A stretch of DNA of 64,000 nt from Microbacterium pseudoresistens (GTDB taxonomy: Bacteria > Actinomycetota > Actinomycetes > Actinomycetales > Microbacteriaceae), in NCBI RefSeq assembly GCF_013409745.1, contig NZ_JACCBH010000001.1, positions 806,001-870,000 on the forward strand, read 5' to 3'. Below are positions 52,415 to 61,968 of the stretch, piece after piece (position 1 is the stretch's first letter; each line of letters starts with the position of its first letter). The notes beneath the pieces are model-generated. The model saw only the letters and a list, made by a program, of their open reading frames with translations. It searched no databases and had not been told where the DNA came from. The position numbers and the translations under genes were made by a program.

Positions 52415-53944
52415 ATGTACGAGGCTCGGTCGATCACCAAGACATACGCGTCGGTGCCGGCGCTGTCCGAGGTCAGCTTCACAGCCGTCCCCGGCGAGGT
52501 GCACGCGCTGCTCGGAATGAACGGCGCGGGCAAGTCGACGCTGGTGAAGATCCTGGTGGGCGTGGAGCAGCCGAGCACCGGCACCCTCGTGCTCGACGAC
52601 GAGGAGCTCGTGCTCGGGTCGGCCCGGCAGGCGGGGGAGCACGGGATCGCGGTCGTGGCGCAGGATCTGAACGTGTTCGAGCACCTCAGCGTTCAGGCCA
52701 ACCTGTTCGTGATGCGCGAGCCCCGCCGTGCCGGGTTCATCGACCAGGCGATCATGCGGGAACGCAGCCGCAGGGTGCTCGAACGCGTTGGCCTCGACCT
52801 CGATCCCCGCACGCTACTCGGCGGGCTCTCCACGGGCGATCGCCAGCGAGTGGCGATCGCCCGTGCGCTCCTCTTCGATCCGAGAGTGCTGGTGCTGGAC
52901 GAGCCGACTTCGGCGCTGCAGGCTCGGGAGACGGAACAGTTGCTCGAGCTGATCCGGGGACTGCGCGACAGCGGCACGGCGATCGTGTACGTTTCGCACT
53001 TCCTCCAGGAGGTCTTCAGCGTCGCCGATCGCGTGACGGTGCTGCGCGACGGGCGCACCGTCGTGCCGGGCGTGCCAGCCGCATCCACCACGCTCGCCGA
53101 GACGGTGCAAGCTATGGCGGGCGATGCCGCCGCCGGCGTCGCCGTCGTGACCGATCCCGCTTCCCCGGGTGATCGGTCGGCTCGCTCCCTGGAGGCGCGG
53201 GACCTCGGCCTGATCGGCGCCTTCGACCACGTCTCCTTCCGAGCATCCGGCGGAGAGGTCCTGGGCATCGCCGGACTCGAGGGATCGGGGGCGAGGGAGC
53301 TGCTGCAGAGCATCTTCGGCGCACGTCCGGCCGACGCCGGCACGGCCGTGCTCGACGGGGACGTCGAGGTCGGGCGCACCATGAACGCGAGCGTCCGCCG
53401 AGGGGTCGCCTACGTACCGCCGGACCGCCAGCGATCGGGCGTGATGCTCGACTCGAGCATCGTCGACAACATCGTTCAAGTTCGGGTGGCGACGCTCGGA
53501 CGCGGAGGGCTGCTGCTGACGAGGCGGGCCCTCGCGCGACGGGCGGAGCAGCGCATCCGGCAGCTCGGGATCAAGGTCGATCAGGCCGGCGATCGTCTTC
53601 GGGTGCTCTCCGGAGGCAATCAGCAGAAGGTGATGCTCGGCAAGTGGCTGGAGGCCGACGCCACGGTATTCCTGCTCGACGATCCGACGGCGGCGGTGGA
53701 CGTGCACGCCCGCGCCGACATCCACGCGGTCCTGCGCGGCCTGGCGGCCTCCGGAGCCGTGGTCGTCATCGCGTCGAGCGACACCGACGAGCTCATCGAG
53801 GTGTGCGATCGCATCGGGGTGATGTACCAGGGTCGCCTGTGCGCCATGGTGGAGAACGCGGGCCTGACCACGCCCGCTCTGCTCGAGGCCGTGAACACCG
53901 GCGTCATGCCGGATGTCGTAACGAAAGGAAAAGTCAATGCCTGA
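52415..53944 (+). CDS. Sugar ABC transporter ATPase with two ABC domains (RbsA-like)
   Basis: This 509-residue protein has first domain Walker A GMNGAGKST (35-43), signature LSTGDRQRVAIA and Walker B LVLDEPTSAL. The second domain has a degenerate P-loop (GLEGSGARELLQSIFG near 285) and signature LSGGNQQKVMLGKWL, as in RbsA/MglA. The end overlaps the next SDR by eight bases. Confidence 0.94.
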   Translation: MYEARSITKTYASVPALSEVSFTAVPGEVHALLGMNGAGKSTLVKILVGVEQPSTGTLVLDDEELVLGSARQAGEHGIAVVAQDLNVFEHLSVQANLFVMREPRRAGFIDQAIMRERSRRVLERVGLDLDPRTLLGGLSTGDRQRVAIARALLFDPRVLVLDEPTSALQARETEQLLELIRGLRDSGTAIVYVSHFLQEVFSVADRVTVLRDGRTVVPGVPAASTTLAETVQAMAGDAAAGVAVVTDPASPGDRSARSLEARDLGLIGAFDHVSFRASGGEVLGIAGLEGSGARELLQSIFGARPADAGTAVLDGDVEVGRTMNASVRRGVAYVPPDRQRSGVMLDSSIVDNIVQVRVATLGRGGLLLTRRALARRAEQRIRQLGIKVDQAGDRLRVLSGGNQQKVMLGKWLEADATVFLLDDPTAAVDVHARADIHAVLRGLAASGAVVVIASSDTDELIEVCDRIGVMYQGRLCAMVENAGLTTPALLEAVNTGVMPDVVTKGKVNA

Positions 53945-54716
53945 TCTCAGCGGAAGGACCGCGGTCGTCACCGGCGGCGGCAGCGGAATCGGAGCGGCGA
54001 CGGCGGCGATGCTCGCCTCGTACGGCGCGCGGGTCGCCGTGGGGGACGTCTCTGCCGACGCCGGCGCCGCGACGGTGGCCCGCATCGCCGATGCCGGCGG
54101 GACCGCGGTCGCGGTCGAGCACGATGTGCGATCGCTGGAGAGCGGCCGGCGCATGGTGACCGCGGTCGAGGACGCCCTGGGCCCCATCGACATCCTGGTC
54201 AACAACGCCGGCGTCTCGCGCCGCGTGCCCTTCCTCGAACTCGACGAGAGGGAGTGGGACCGACTCATGGACATCAACGTCAAGGGGGTATTGTTTACCA
54301 CTCAGGCGGTCCTGCCGGGGATGGTCGAGCGAGGATGGGGGCGCGTGCTCAACATGTCCTCCGTGGTCGGCAAGGAGGCCTATCCGGGCTTCCTGCACTA
54401 CTGCACGTCGAAGTTCGCGATCATCGGCATGACGCAGGGCATCGCCAAGGAGTTCGCCCTCACCGGGGTGACGGTGAACGCCGTGTGCCCCGGCATCGTC
54501 GAGACGCCGCTTCACGACGGGGTGGTCGCTCAGATGGCCGAGGGCGCAGGGGTCTCGAGGGAGCGGGCCTGGGAGGACTTCCTGGGGTCGGTGCCGATGG
54601 GCCGCCCGCAGACTCCCGAGGACGTGGCGGAGATGATCTCGTTCCTCGCATCCGACAAGGCCCGCAACATCACAGGTTCCGCGTTCAACGTCGCGGGCGG
54701 CATGGAGGTGCGCTAG
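53937..54716 (+). CDS. Short-chain dehydrogenase/reductase (SDR) in the importer operon
   Basis: This 259-residue SDR has VVTGGGSGIGAATAAML, NNAGVSRR, LNMSSVVG and YCTSK, and a C-terminal ITGSAFNVAGGM. It differs in detail from the SDR at 48435, so the two probably act on successive oxidation states or diastereomers. It overlaps the ATPase gene and directly abuts the GntR gene (TAG-GTG). Confidence 0.92.
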   Translation: MPDLSGRTAVVTGGGSGIGAATAAMLASYGARVAVGDVSADAGAATVARIADAGGTAVAVEHDVRSLESGRRMVTAVEDALGPIDILVNNAGVSRRVPFLELDEREWDRLMDINVKGVLFTTQAVLPGMVERGWGRVLNMSSVVGKEAYPGFLHYCTSKFAIIGMTQGIAKEFALTGVTVNAVCPGIVETPLHDGVVAQMAEGAGVSRERAWEDFLGSVPMGRPQTPEDVAEMISFLASDKARNITGSAFNVAGGMEVR

Positions 54717-55994
54717 GTGGGTCGTCGAGGCGACCGGATCGAGGGGATCGACCTCGTCACCGTACCCGACCGCGGGGTCGGCGTGCCCGTGCTGCACGCG
54801 TACCTCCGCGAGAGCATCCTCGATGGCCGCCTCGCCCCTGGGTCCGTCCTGTCTCAGGTCGCCTTGGCCGAGCAACTGGGAGTGAGCAGGACGCCAGTGC
54901 GAGAAGTGCTGCGGCGGCTACAACAGGAGGGCCTGGTCGAGATCGAGCCGAACCAGCGCGCGCGTGTGGCGCGCTTCGCGCCCGAAGAGGTCGACGTGCA
55001 GCAAGCGCTGCGGATCCTCGCGGAGTCACTCGCGGTGTCGGCCGGGATCGCCGCATTCACCCAGGACCAGCACGAGCTCGGGCGGAGTCTGCTGTCAAGG
55101 ATGCGCAACGCGCGTGGTCACGACGATGCGGACGACTGGTTCGAGGCGCACGCCGAGTTCCACGAGCTGATCGTCGCCGGTGCGCCGGAGCAGCTGCGGC
55201 GGCACCTACGCGACATCGCCGACGCCACGGCGAGGGAGCGGTTCGACCGGTGGAGGAGCATGCCGCGCCCGGTGCAAGAGCGGATCGACCGTGAGCACGA
55301 GCTGATCCTCGAGGCGGTCTGGCTCGGGCACGATAACCTCGCGGTCGCCCGTCTCGCCCATCACCTCGCCGACTCAGCCACACGATCGCTCATAGCCAGA
55401 GCGCCGGGATACAAGCCCGCCACGATTGCCCATGCCGAACGATTGTCGGCAGGCCACCAGGATCCCGCGGGTGCCGTGGACGAGGATGCTGAGGCCGGAT
55501 TTGACGCCGCGGCCGTGCAGAGTATCTACGTGCAGCGGATCGCACTGGAGAGCCTCGGTGCTCGCATGACCGCCGAGGCGTCCTCCGCCGGACACGCTCT
55601 GGAGCGCATGGCGGACGCTCTGGAGCGCATGCGCGACTTCAGCAGCGGGTCTCCGACATCGCACTGGCAGACGGCGCATCGCGAGTTCCATCTCGCCGCA
55701 TCGAGCGCGCTAGGAGACGACCTGCTCCACCAGGTCGACGCCTTGATCGGACGGAGCCGGCATTTCATGCTCATGCACGGACCCGAGAACACGGATGCGT
55801 GGACCATGGCCAACGCCCTGCACGAGTCGGTGTTCGACGCGATCGACCGCGCGGACGGCGCCGGAGCCTCCGCGGCGATTGCCAACGACTTGGCTCGCCC
55901 ATCTCTGTCGCTCATCGGCTACTTCGCGCCGGAGTTCGATGCGAAGGTGCTGCGGGCGACGTTCGCGCAGCTGTCCGCGGATGGGAGCTCGTGA
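54717..55994 (+). CDS. GntR-family regulator with duplicated FCD sensor domain
   Basis: This 425-residue protein is almost twice the usual FadR/VanR size. The winged helix occupies about 23-87 (LSQVALAEQLGVSRTPVREV). A first FCD domain (about 92-225) has the metal-type histidines H149, H194 and H216. A second FCD-like domain (about 262-405) has WQTAHREFH (H321, H325) and ALHES (H369), but no third histidine (IANDLARP). The protein thus carries one complete and one incomplete sensor. It starts at GTG right after the SDR stop. Confidence 0.82.
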   Translation: MGRRGDRIEGIDLVTVPDRGVGVPVLHAYLRESILDGRLAPGSVLSQVALAEQLGVSRTPVREVLRRLQQEGLVEIEPNQRARVARFAPEEVDVQQALRILAESLAVSAGIAAFTQDQHELGRSLLSRMRNARGHDDADDWFEAHAEFHELIVAGAPEQLRRHLRDIADATARERFDRWRSMPRPVQERIDREHELILEAVWLGHDNLAVARLAHHLADSATRSLIARAPGYKPATIAHAERLSAGHQDPAGAVDEDAEAGFDAAAVQSIYVQRIALESLGARMTAEASSAGHALERMADALERMRDFSSGSPTSHWQTAHREFHLAASSALGDDLLHQVDALIGRSRHFMLMHGPENTDAWTMANALHESVFDAIDRADGAGASAAIANDLARPSLSLIGYFAPEFDAKVLRATFAQLSADGSS

Positions 55995-56000
55995 CCATAT

Positions 56001-56019
56001 CGTTCCGATGAGCGGAACG
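56001..56019. promoter_or_regulatory. Second copy of the GTTCCGAT palindrome, between convergent regulator genes
   Basis: CGTTCCGAT-G-AGCGGAACG matches 50139-50157 except for one arm base. It lies seven bases after the GntR stop and 34 bases before the IclR stop, where no promoter is expected. A roadblock, looping or relic role is possible. Confidence 0.55.
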
Positions 56020-56052
56020 ACATCTCGCAACGGGGTGGTGAAGGCGCAGTTT

Positions 56053-56835
56053 TCAGAGTCGCAGTCCTGGTCGGCGTCCGACCTCGCGGGAGATCGCCAG
56101 TGCGGCAGTCTGCACCGCGAGGCCCACCCTTCTCACATCGAACGTGCGGTCCCAGCCCGCGGCCGAAATCGCTGCCACCGGCTCGCCGGAGGTGCCGCGG
56201 ATGCACGCGGCGGCGCAAGCGATGCCCGGTCCGCTCTCCTCGCGCTCGTAGGCGACCCCGACAGCGCGCACCCGCGCCAACTCTCGGCGCAGACGATCGG
56301 CATCCGTTACGGTGTGCGGTCCGACCTTGGACAGTCCGTCGGCCACGAGGGCGTCGACGAACTGCTCATCATGGAAGGCGAGCAGCGCCTTGCCGACGCC
56401 GGTGGCATGAGCAGGCATCCGTCCTCCGACGCGGCTCGGCAACCGAGGCGTGCCGCGGGCCGGGAGGATTTCGATGTAGACCACCTCTTCCCGCTCGAGC
56501 ACTGCGAGGTGGACTGTCAGCCCGACGGCGCTGCGCAGGTCGGACATCGAGGCCAGGGCGACTTTGCGGAGATCGCGGGGGCGCGCCGCGGCCTCGCCCA
56601 GCTCGAAGACGCGCAGTCCGAGCCGCACTCCGGACGCCGTCCGTTCCAGGAGTTGATGCACGACCAACTCCTGGACGATACGCGAGGTGGTCGACTTGGC
56701 GAGGCCAGTACGTCGAGCGATCTCCGATACGCCCAGCACCGACTCCTCAGGGCCGAAGAGTCCCAGGATCGCCGCGACCCGTCCGATCATCGACGTGGCT
56801 CCCTCGTCGGCGTCGTTCCAGTCAGCGGATCTCAT
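56053..56835 (-). CDS. IclR-family transcriptional regulator
   Basis: This 260-residue regulator has a winged HTH (about 30-80, [20 protein letters not shown]) and an IclR effector domain ([15 protein letters not shown], then [14 protein letters not shown]). Members often control aromatic catabolism (PcaU, PcaR, PobR, CatR). It is divergent from the ring-cleavage operon, and a TTGGGAGTATG inverted repeat lies just upstream. The start ATG 56835 has no clear RBS; TTG 56871 and a later in-frame ATG are alternatives. Confidence 0.9.
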   Translation of the reverse strand: MRSADWNDADEGATSMIGRVAAILGLFGPEESVLGVSEIARRTGLAKSTTSRIVQELVVHQLLERTASGVRLGLRVFELGEAAARPRDLRKVALASMSDLRSAVGLTVHLAVLEREEVVYIEILPARGTPRLPSRVGGRMPAHATGVGKALLAFHDEQFVDALVADGLSKVGPHTVTDADRLRRELARVRAVGVAYEREESGPGIACAAACIRGTSGEPVAAISAAGWDRTFDVRRVGLAVQTAALAISREVGRRPGLRL

Positions 56836-56836
56836 A

Positions 56837-56871
56837 TTGGGAGTATGCCGCGTGTCGCATCCATACTCCAA
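56837..56871. promoter_or_regulatory. Inverted repeat between iclR and the meta-cleavage operon
   Basis: TTGGGAGTATG and CATACTCCAA face each other across 14 bp, ten matching positions with one extra base in the left arm. It is a candidate operator covering both divergent promoters; its sequence differs from the GTTCCGAT sites. Confidence 0.55.
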
Positions 56872-56909
56872 CCACGCCCAAGCGCGAGCCGGGCGACGAA
56901 GGAGTCGAA

Positions 56910-57722
56910 GTGACAGATCTGCCGTACGCCGAGCTCGGCGAGGAGCTGATGACCGCGGCCGCGAGCCGCGTCCCGATCGCGCCGTTGACCTCGCGGTACC
57001 CAGAACTGACCCTGGAGGACGCGTACCGGGTGCAGGAGCACCAGGTGCGGGCCTGGGATCGCGCCGGACGGCATCTGATCGGATTCAAGGTCGGGCTGAC
57101 CAGCAAGGCCATGCAACGGATGCTCGGCGTGGCCTCCCCGGACTTCGGCCACCTCTACCAGGACATGGTTCTCGACAACACCGCTCCCATCAACGCCGAG
57201 CGCTTCATCGCCCCCCGGGTCGAGCCGGAGGTCACCTTCGTGCTGAAGGACGACTTGTCCGGCCCCGGTCTCACGATCATCGACGCCGTACGCGCCGTCG
57301 ACTACGCGATCGCGTCGATCGAGTTGATCGACTCTCGCATCGCCGACTGGCGCATAGGACTGGCCGACACCATCGCCGACAACGCCTCGTCGGGCGCCCT
57401 GCTGCTGGGCAAAGTCCCCGTCGCGCTCGACGCCGTCGATCTCGGCCTGCTCGGCTGCGTCGTTACCAAGAACGGCGAGGTGGTGGCATCCGGCGCTGGT
57501 GCCGCGGTGCTGGGGCATCCGATCAACGGTCTGCTGTGGCTGGCCAACCAGCTCGGCCGCTTCGGCCGCACCCTGCCGGCAGGGTCGGTGGTGATGTCCG
57601 GTTCGATTACCGCCGCGGTCCCGGTGGCGCCGGGCGACCGGGTCACCGCCGCATTCGCCGGACTCGGAACCGTCGACGCCCGCGTCGCTCCCGCGTCGCA
57701 CGACAGCGAGGAGAACTCATGA
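56910..57722 (+). CDS. 2-hydroxypenta-2,4-dienoate hydratase (MhpD/XylJ type)
   Basis: This 270-residue protein has the FAH-like hydratase fold. It contains [17 protein letters not shown], the metal-binding [28 protein letters not shown] and a late [16 protein letters not shown]. It hydrates 2-oxopent-4-enoate to 4-hydroxy-2-oxovalerate. The GTG start follows GAAGGAGTCGAA. It is first in the operon, overlapping the acetaldehyde dehydrogenase gene by ATGA. Confidence 0.88.
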   Translation: MTDLPYAELGEELMTAAASRVPIAPLTSRYPELTLEDAYRVQEHQVRAWDRAGRHLIGFKVGLTSKAMQRMLGVASPDFGHLYQDMVLDNTAPINAERFIAPRVEPEVTFVLKDDLSGPGLTIIDAVRAVDYAIASIELIDSRIADWRIGLADTIADNASSGALLLGKVPVALDAVDLGLLGCVVTKNGEVVASGAGAAVLGHPINGLLWLANQLGRFGRTLPAGSVVMSGSITAAVPVAPGDRVTAAFAGLGTVDARVAPASHDSEENS

Positions 57723-58615
57723 ACCCCACCGCCGCCATCGTCGGATCCGGGAACATCGGCACCGACCTGCTGATCAAGCTGCTGCGCAGCGACGCGCTCG
57801 AAGTGCATTCGCTCGTCGGCATCGATCCTGCGTCCGACGGCCTCGCCCGTGCCGCGGGGCTGGGCGTCACCACCACCGCCGGAGGAGTGGACTGGCTGCT
57901 GGGGCAGGACCGGCTGCCCGACTTCGTGTTCGAGGCGACCAGCGCCAGCGCCCACGCCGCGAACGCACCGCGATATGCCGACGCGGGCATCGTCGCCATC
58001 GATCTCACGCCCGCCGCGATCGGGCCGTTCGTGTGTCCCGCCGTCAACCTCGGTGAGCACGCCGACGCGCGAAACCTCAACATGATCACGTGCGGCGGAC
58101 AAGCCACCGTCCCCATCGTTGACGCCGTATCCCGCGTCGCCCGGGTGCCTTACGCCGAGATCGTGGCGTCGATCTCATCACGGTCCGCCGGCCCGGGCAC
58201 GAGGGCGAACATCGACGAGTTCACGGAGACCACCGCTCACGCGCTGGAGCGCGTCGGTGGCGCGGAACGCGGCAAAGCGATCATCATCCTCAACCCGGTC
58301 AAGCCCGACATGATCATGCGCGACACCGTCTTCTGCTCGCTCGAGCCGGATGTCGATCGCGAGGCGGTGGCAGAGGCCATCCATCTGCGCGTGGAGGAGG
58401 TGCAGCGGTACGTCCCCGGCTACCGTCTGCGCAGCGATCCCCAGTTCGACGATCCGTCGCCCCTGTGGGACGGCCACGGCCGGGTCGCGGTGTTCCTCGA
58501 GGTCACCGGCAACGGCGACTACCTGCCGCCGTGGGCGGGGAACCTCGACATCATGACCGCGGCGGCCATGCGCGTCGGCGAGCTGCTCGCCTCCTCGAGA
58601 AAGGCTCTGGCATGA
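57719..58615 (+). CDS. Acetaldehyde dehydrogenase, acylating (MhpF/XylQ/DmpF type)
   Basis: This 298-residue enzyme converts acetaldehyde and CoA to acetyl-CoA with NAD. The NAD loop is GSGNIG (9-14); the catalytic cysteine is C125 in [11 protein letters not shown]. It is channelled with the aldolase encoded next, and both genes overlap by ATGA. Length and motifs fit the DmpF family closely. Confidence 0.95.
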   Translation: MNPTAAIVGSGNIGTDLLIKLLRSDALEVHSLVGIDPASDGLARAAGLGVTTTAGGVDWLLGQDRLPDFVFEATSASAHAANAPRYADAGIVAIDLTPAAIGPFVCPAVNLGEHADARNLNMITCGGQATVPIVDAVSRVARVPYAEIVASISSRSAGPGTRANIDEFTETTAHALERVGGAERGKAIIILNPVKPDMIMRDTVFCSLEPDVDREAVAEAIHLRVEEVQRYVPGYRLRSDPQFDDPSPLWDGHGRVAVFLEVTGNGDYLPPWAGNLDIMTAAAMRVGELLASSRKALA

Positions 58616-59652
58616 GCGAAGCGATCACCCGGCCCGGCGTTCGGCGCGAGGGCGTGCGCATCACCGACACGACGCTCCGCGACGGAAGCCACGCGGTGCG
58701 CCATCGGTTCACCGAGCGCCAGGTGCTCGACGTGGCCGGCGCTCTCGATCGCGCGGGTGTGCCGGTGATCGAGGTCACGCACGGCGACGGCCTCAGCGGC
58801 TCCTCGTTCAACTACGGCTTCAGCCTCGTGCGCGACATCGACCTCGTCGCGGCGGCCGTCGACGAGGTCGAGCGTGCGCGGATCGCGGTGCTGATGCTGC
58901 CGGGCCTCGGCACGGTGGCGGACCTGCGAGAGGCGCACGGCGTCGGCGCGCGGGTCGCCCGCATCGCGACGCACTGCACCGAGGCCGACGTGTCGATCCA
59001 GCACTTCCGCGCAGCACGCGAGCTCGGCATGGAGACGGTCGGCTTCCTCATGCTCGCGCACCGCATCGAACCCGATGAGCTGGCCGCGCAGGCCAGGATC
59101 ATGGCGGATGCCGGCTGCCAGTGCGTCTACGTGGTCGACTCCGCCGGCGCACTGATGCCTCACACGGCGTCCGCTCGCGTCGCCGCTCTCGTCGAGGAAC
59201 TGGGGGACGACGCCGAGGTCGGCTTCCACGGACATCAGAACCTCTCCCTCGGCATCGCGAACTCGCTGGCCGCGTACGAGGCCGGCGCCCGGCAGATCGA
59301 CGGAACGCTCTGCGCGCTCGGCGCCGGCGCAGGCAATTCGCCCAGCGAGGTGCTCACCGCCGTGTTCAGCGCGCTCGGCGTGCCGACCGGGATCGACGAG
59401 GAGTTGATGCTCGCCGCGGCCGAGGAGGTGCTGCGGCCGCTCGTCAGCCGCATGCCCGTGGCCGACCGCGCGTCCATCGTCCAGGGCAGGTACGGAGTAT
59501 ACAACTCCTTCCTGCTGCACGCCGAACGGGCCGCCAAGCGCTATGACGTGCCGGCGTACCAGATCCTCAAGCGGGTCGGCGAAGCGGGATACGTCGGCGG
59601 CCAAGAGGACATGATCATCGACGTCGCCATCGAACTGGCGGCTGCGCGATGA
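58612..59652 (+). CDS. 4-hydroxy-2-oxovalerate aldolase (MhpE/XylK/DmpG type)
   Basis: This 346-residue TIM-barrel lyase splits 4-hydroxy-2-oxovalerate into pyruvate and acetaldehyde. Metal and catalytic residues are in DTTLRDGSH (R23, D24) and GFHGHQN (H206, H208). The C-terminal communication domain ends in [16 protein letters not shown], as in DmpG. It pairs with the dehydrogenase at 57719 for acetaldehyde channelling. Confidence 0.96.
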   Translation: MSEAITRPGVRREGVRITDTTLRDGSHAVRHRFTERQVLDVAGALDRAGVPVIEVTHGDGLSGSSFNYGFSLVRDIDLVAAAVDEVERARIAVLMLPGLGTVADLREAHGVGARVARIATHCTEADVSIQHFRAARELGMETVGFLMLAHRIEPDELAAQARIMADAGCQCVYVVDSAGALMPHTASARVAALVEELGDDAEVGFHGHQNLSLGIANSLAAYEAGARQIDGTLCALGAGAGNSPSEVLTAVFSALGVPTGIDEELMLAAAEEVLRPLVSRMPVADRASIVQGRYGVYNSFLLHAERAAKRYDVPAYQILKRVGEAGYVGGQEDMIIDVAIELAAAR

Positions 59653-60449
59653 GCGCCCTCGACCCGTCGGTCGTCGACCGCATCGCCCATGAGCTGCTGG
59701 AGCGCGAGACCGAGCGCCGCGACGGCGGGCGGATCACGGACGTCCATCCCGAGCTCGACTTGGAGATCGCGTACGAGGCGCAGCGAGTGCTCATCGAGCG
59801 CAAGGTCGCAGCCGGGCAGACGGTCGTCGGCGTGAAGCTGGGCCTCACGTCGCGGGCCAAACAGCTGCGGATGGGGATATCGTCGCCCCTCACCGCCGTG
59901 TTGACCGATACGATGGCGATCCCGACTGGGGCGCCACTGGATGCGACGGAGCTCATCCATCCGCGCGTGGAGCCCGAGATCGCGTTCGTCATGCGCGAGC
60001 GTCTGGCCGGGCCTGGGGTCACCGCGGCGACCGCGCTCGCCGCGGTGCGCAGCGTCCACGCGGGACTCGAGATCATCGACAGCCGGTTCGCCGACTTCAG
60101 CTTCGCGCTTCCGGACGTCGTCGCGGACAACGCGTCGAGTGCGAGGTACCTGATCTCCCCTGACGGAATCTCACCCGAGGGGCTGGATCTCTGGCTCGAG
60201 GCCGCGGTCCTGCTTCGCAACGGCGAGGTCGTCGACACGGCGACCGGAGCGGCCGTGCAGGGCCATCCCGCCGAGGCGCTCGCGCTCGCGGCCAACGAGC
60301 TCGATCGCCGCGGCGGTGCCATCGAGGCGGGTGCGATCGTCCTGACCGGCGGTCTCACCGACGCCGTCGCGATCGAGCCCGGCGACGACGTCGCCGTCCG
60401 CTTCACCCATCTCGGGTCGCTTTCCCTCAGTATCGGAGGTCACTCATGA
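59649..60449 (+). CDS. 2-oxo-3-hexenedioate (4-oxalocrotonate) decarboxylase (DmpH/XylI type)
   Basis: This 266-residue protein is a paralogue of the hydratase at 56910. It has [30 protein letters not shown], and [19 protein letters not shown], a feature of the decarboxylase branch. It decarboxylates 2-oxo-3-hexenedioate to hydroxypentadienoate and forms a complex with the hydratase in known systems. It overlaps its neighbours by four bases on both sides. Confidence 0.88.
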   Translation: MSALDPSVVDRIAHELLERETERRDGGRITDVHPELDLEIAYEAQRVLIERKVAAGQTVVGVKLGLTSRAKQLRMGISSPLTAVLTDTMAIPTGAPLDATELIHPRVEPEIAFVMRERLAGPGVTAATALAAVRSVHAGLEIIDSRFADFSFALPDVVADNASSARYLISPDGISPEGLDLWLEAAVLLRNGEVVDTATGAAVQGHPAEALALAANELDRRGGAIEAGAIVLTGGLTDAVAIEPGDDVAVRFTHLGSLSLSIGGHS

Positions 60450-61939
60450 GCATCACCGTCCCCGGCGCAGCCGGATCGTCCGTCTCCGACGACGGCCTGC
60501 CCTTCGTCGGCCACGTCATCGACGGCGAGGAGGTGCCCTCCCGCAGCGGTCACGTGTTCCCCAGCATCGACCCCTACACGCGGGAGCCCTGGGCCCAGGT
60601 CGCCCTGGGAACCGCCGTCGACGCCGGACTCGCCGTGGCGGCGGCCCGTCGCGCCTTCGACGAGGGCCCGTGGCCCCGGATGTCTGCAGGGCGCCGCCGC
60701 GAGCTGATTCATCGCTTCGCCGACCTCATCGAGGAGCACGCGGACGAACTCGCGATGGCCGACACCCACGACATGGGCAAGCCGATCACGCAGAGCAGGG
60801 GCAACGATGTGCCGCGCACGGCCCTGAACTTCCGCTTCTTCGCCGATCACGCGGCCCTCACCCCGGCCGAAGTGCTGCCCATGGACTCCGGGCACCACAC
60901 CTATACGCGCTTCGATCCCGCCGGAGTCGTGGTCGCCATCGCACCGTGGAACTTCCCGATGATGCTCGAGAGTTGGAAGGTGGCTCCCGCGCTGGCCTGG
61001 GGCAACACCGTGGTGCTCAAGCCCGCGGAGGACTCCCCGGTGTCGGCCACGATCATGGCTCGCCTCGCGCTGGAGGCGGGCATCCCGCCAGGGGTCTTCA
61101 ACGTCGTGCACGGCTACGGTCCCGATTCGGTCGGAGAGGCGCTGACGGGGAACCCCGACGTCGACCGGATCACTTTCACCGGCGAATCGACGACCGGGAA
61201 GGCCATAGCCAGGGCGGCATCGGCGAACCTGGTGCCGGTGAGCCTCGAGCTCGGCGGCAAGGGCGCGAATGTCGTGTTCGAGGACGCGGATCTCGACAAC
61301 GCGATCGACTGGTCGATCCGCGCCGTCTTCACCAACGCCGGTCAGGTGTGTCTGGCCGGCAGTCGGATCTACGTCGAGCGACCGCTGCTTGACGAGTTCG
61401 TCGACCGCTTCGCGGCGGCTGCGAACGCGATGGTGGTCGGCGATCCCAAGGACCCGGTCACGCAGATCGGCCCGCTCTCGAGCGGGGCGCACTACACGAA
61501 GGTGCGCGGCTACTTCGACTCGATCCCGGAGTCGAACGGGCGCCAGATCGGCGGAGAGCTCGGCGAGGGCTGGTTCGTGACGCCGACCGTGGTCGTCGAG
61601 CCCGATCGCGACTCGCCGCATCAGCGCGAGGAGATCTTCGGTCCGATCGTGACGATCACCCCCTTCGACACGGAGGACGAGGCGATCCGCGAGGTCAACG
61701 ACAGCCCCTACGGCCTGAACGCGATGGTCTTCACCGAGGACCTGACCCGCGCGCACAGGGTCTCGGCTGCGCTCGTGGTCGGCACGGTATGGGTGAACTG
61801 CTTCTTCGTCCGCGATCTGCGCGCGCCGTTCGGCGGCGCCAAGGCATCGGGCGTCGGACGCGAGGGCGGCAACTTCAGCCGCGAGTTCTTCACCGAACCG
61901 AAGGCCGTCGTGATGCAGATGAGCCGGCCCGCGCACTGA
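60446..61939 (+). CDS. 2-hydroxymuconic semialdehyde dehydrogenase-type ALDH (DmpC/XylG)
   Basis: This 497-residue ALDH has E268 (SLELGGKG) and C302 (NAGQVCLAGSR) in canonical positions, an APWNFPMMLESWKVAPAL substrate channel and the closing RAPFGGAKASGVGREGG. In the meta pathway it oxidises the ring-cleavage semialdehyde to the oxalocrotonate route. Exact substrate specificity cannot be read from sequence. Confidence 0.92.
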   Translation: MSITVPGAAGSSVSDDGLPFVGHVIDGEEVPSRSGHVFPSIDPYTREPWAQVALGTAVDAGLAVAAARRAFDEGPWPRMSAGRRRELIHRFADLIEEHADELAMADTHDMGKPITQSRGNDVPRTALNFRFFADHAALTPAEVLPMDSGHHTYTRFDPAGVVVAIAPWNFPMMLESWKVAPALAWGNTVVLKPAEDSPVSATIMARLALEAGIPPGVFNVVHGYGPDSVGEALTGNPDVDRITFTGESTTGKAIARAASANLVPVSLELGGKGANVVFEDADLDNAIDWSIRAVFTNAGQVCLAGSRIYVERPLLDEFVDRFAAAANAMVVGDPKDPVTQIGPLSSGAHYTKVRGYFDSIPESNGRQIGGELGEGWFVTPTVVVEPDRDSPHQREEIFGPIVTITPFDTEDEAIREVNDSPYGLNAMVFTEDLTRAHRVSAALVVGTVWVNCFFVRDLRAPFGGAKASGVGREGGNFSREFFTEPKAVVMQMSRPAH

Positions 61940-61968
61940 GACATTGCAGCATCCGTCGAAAGGACATC

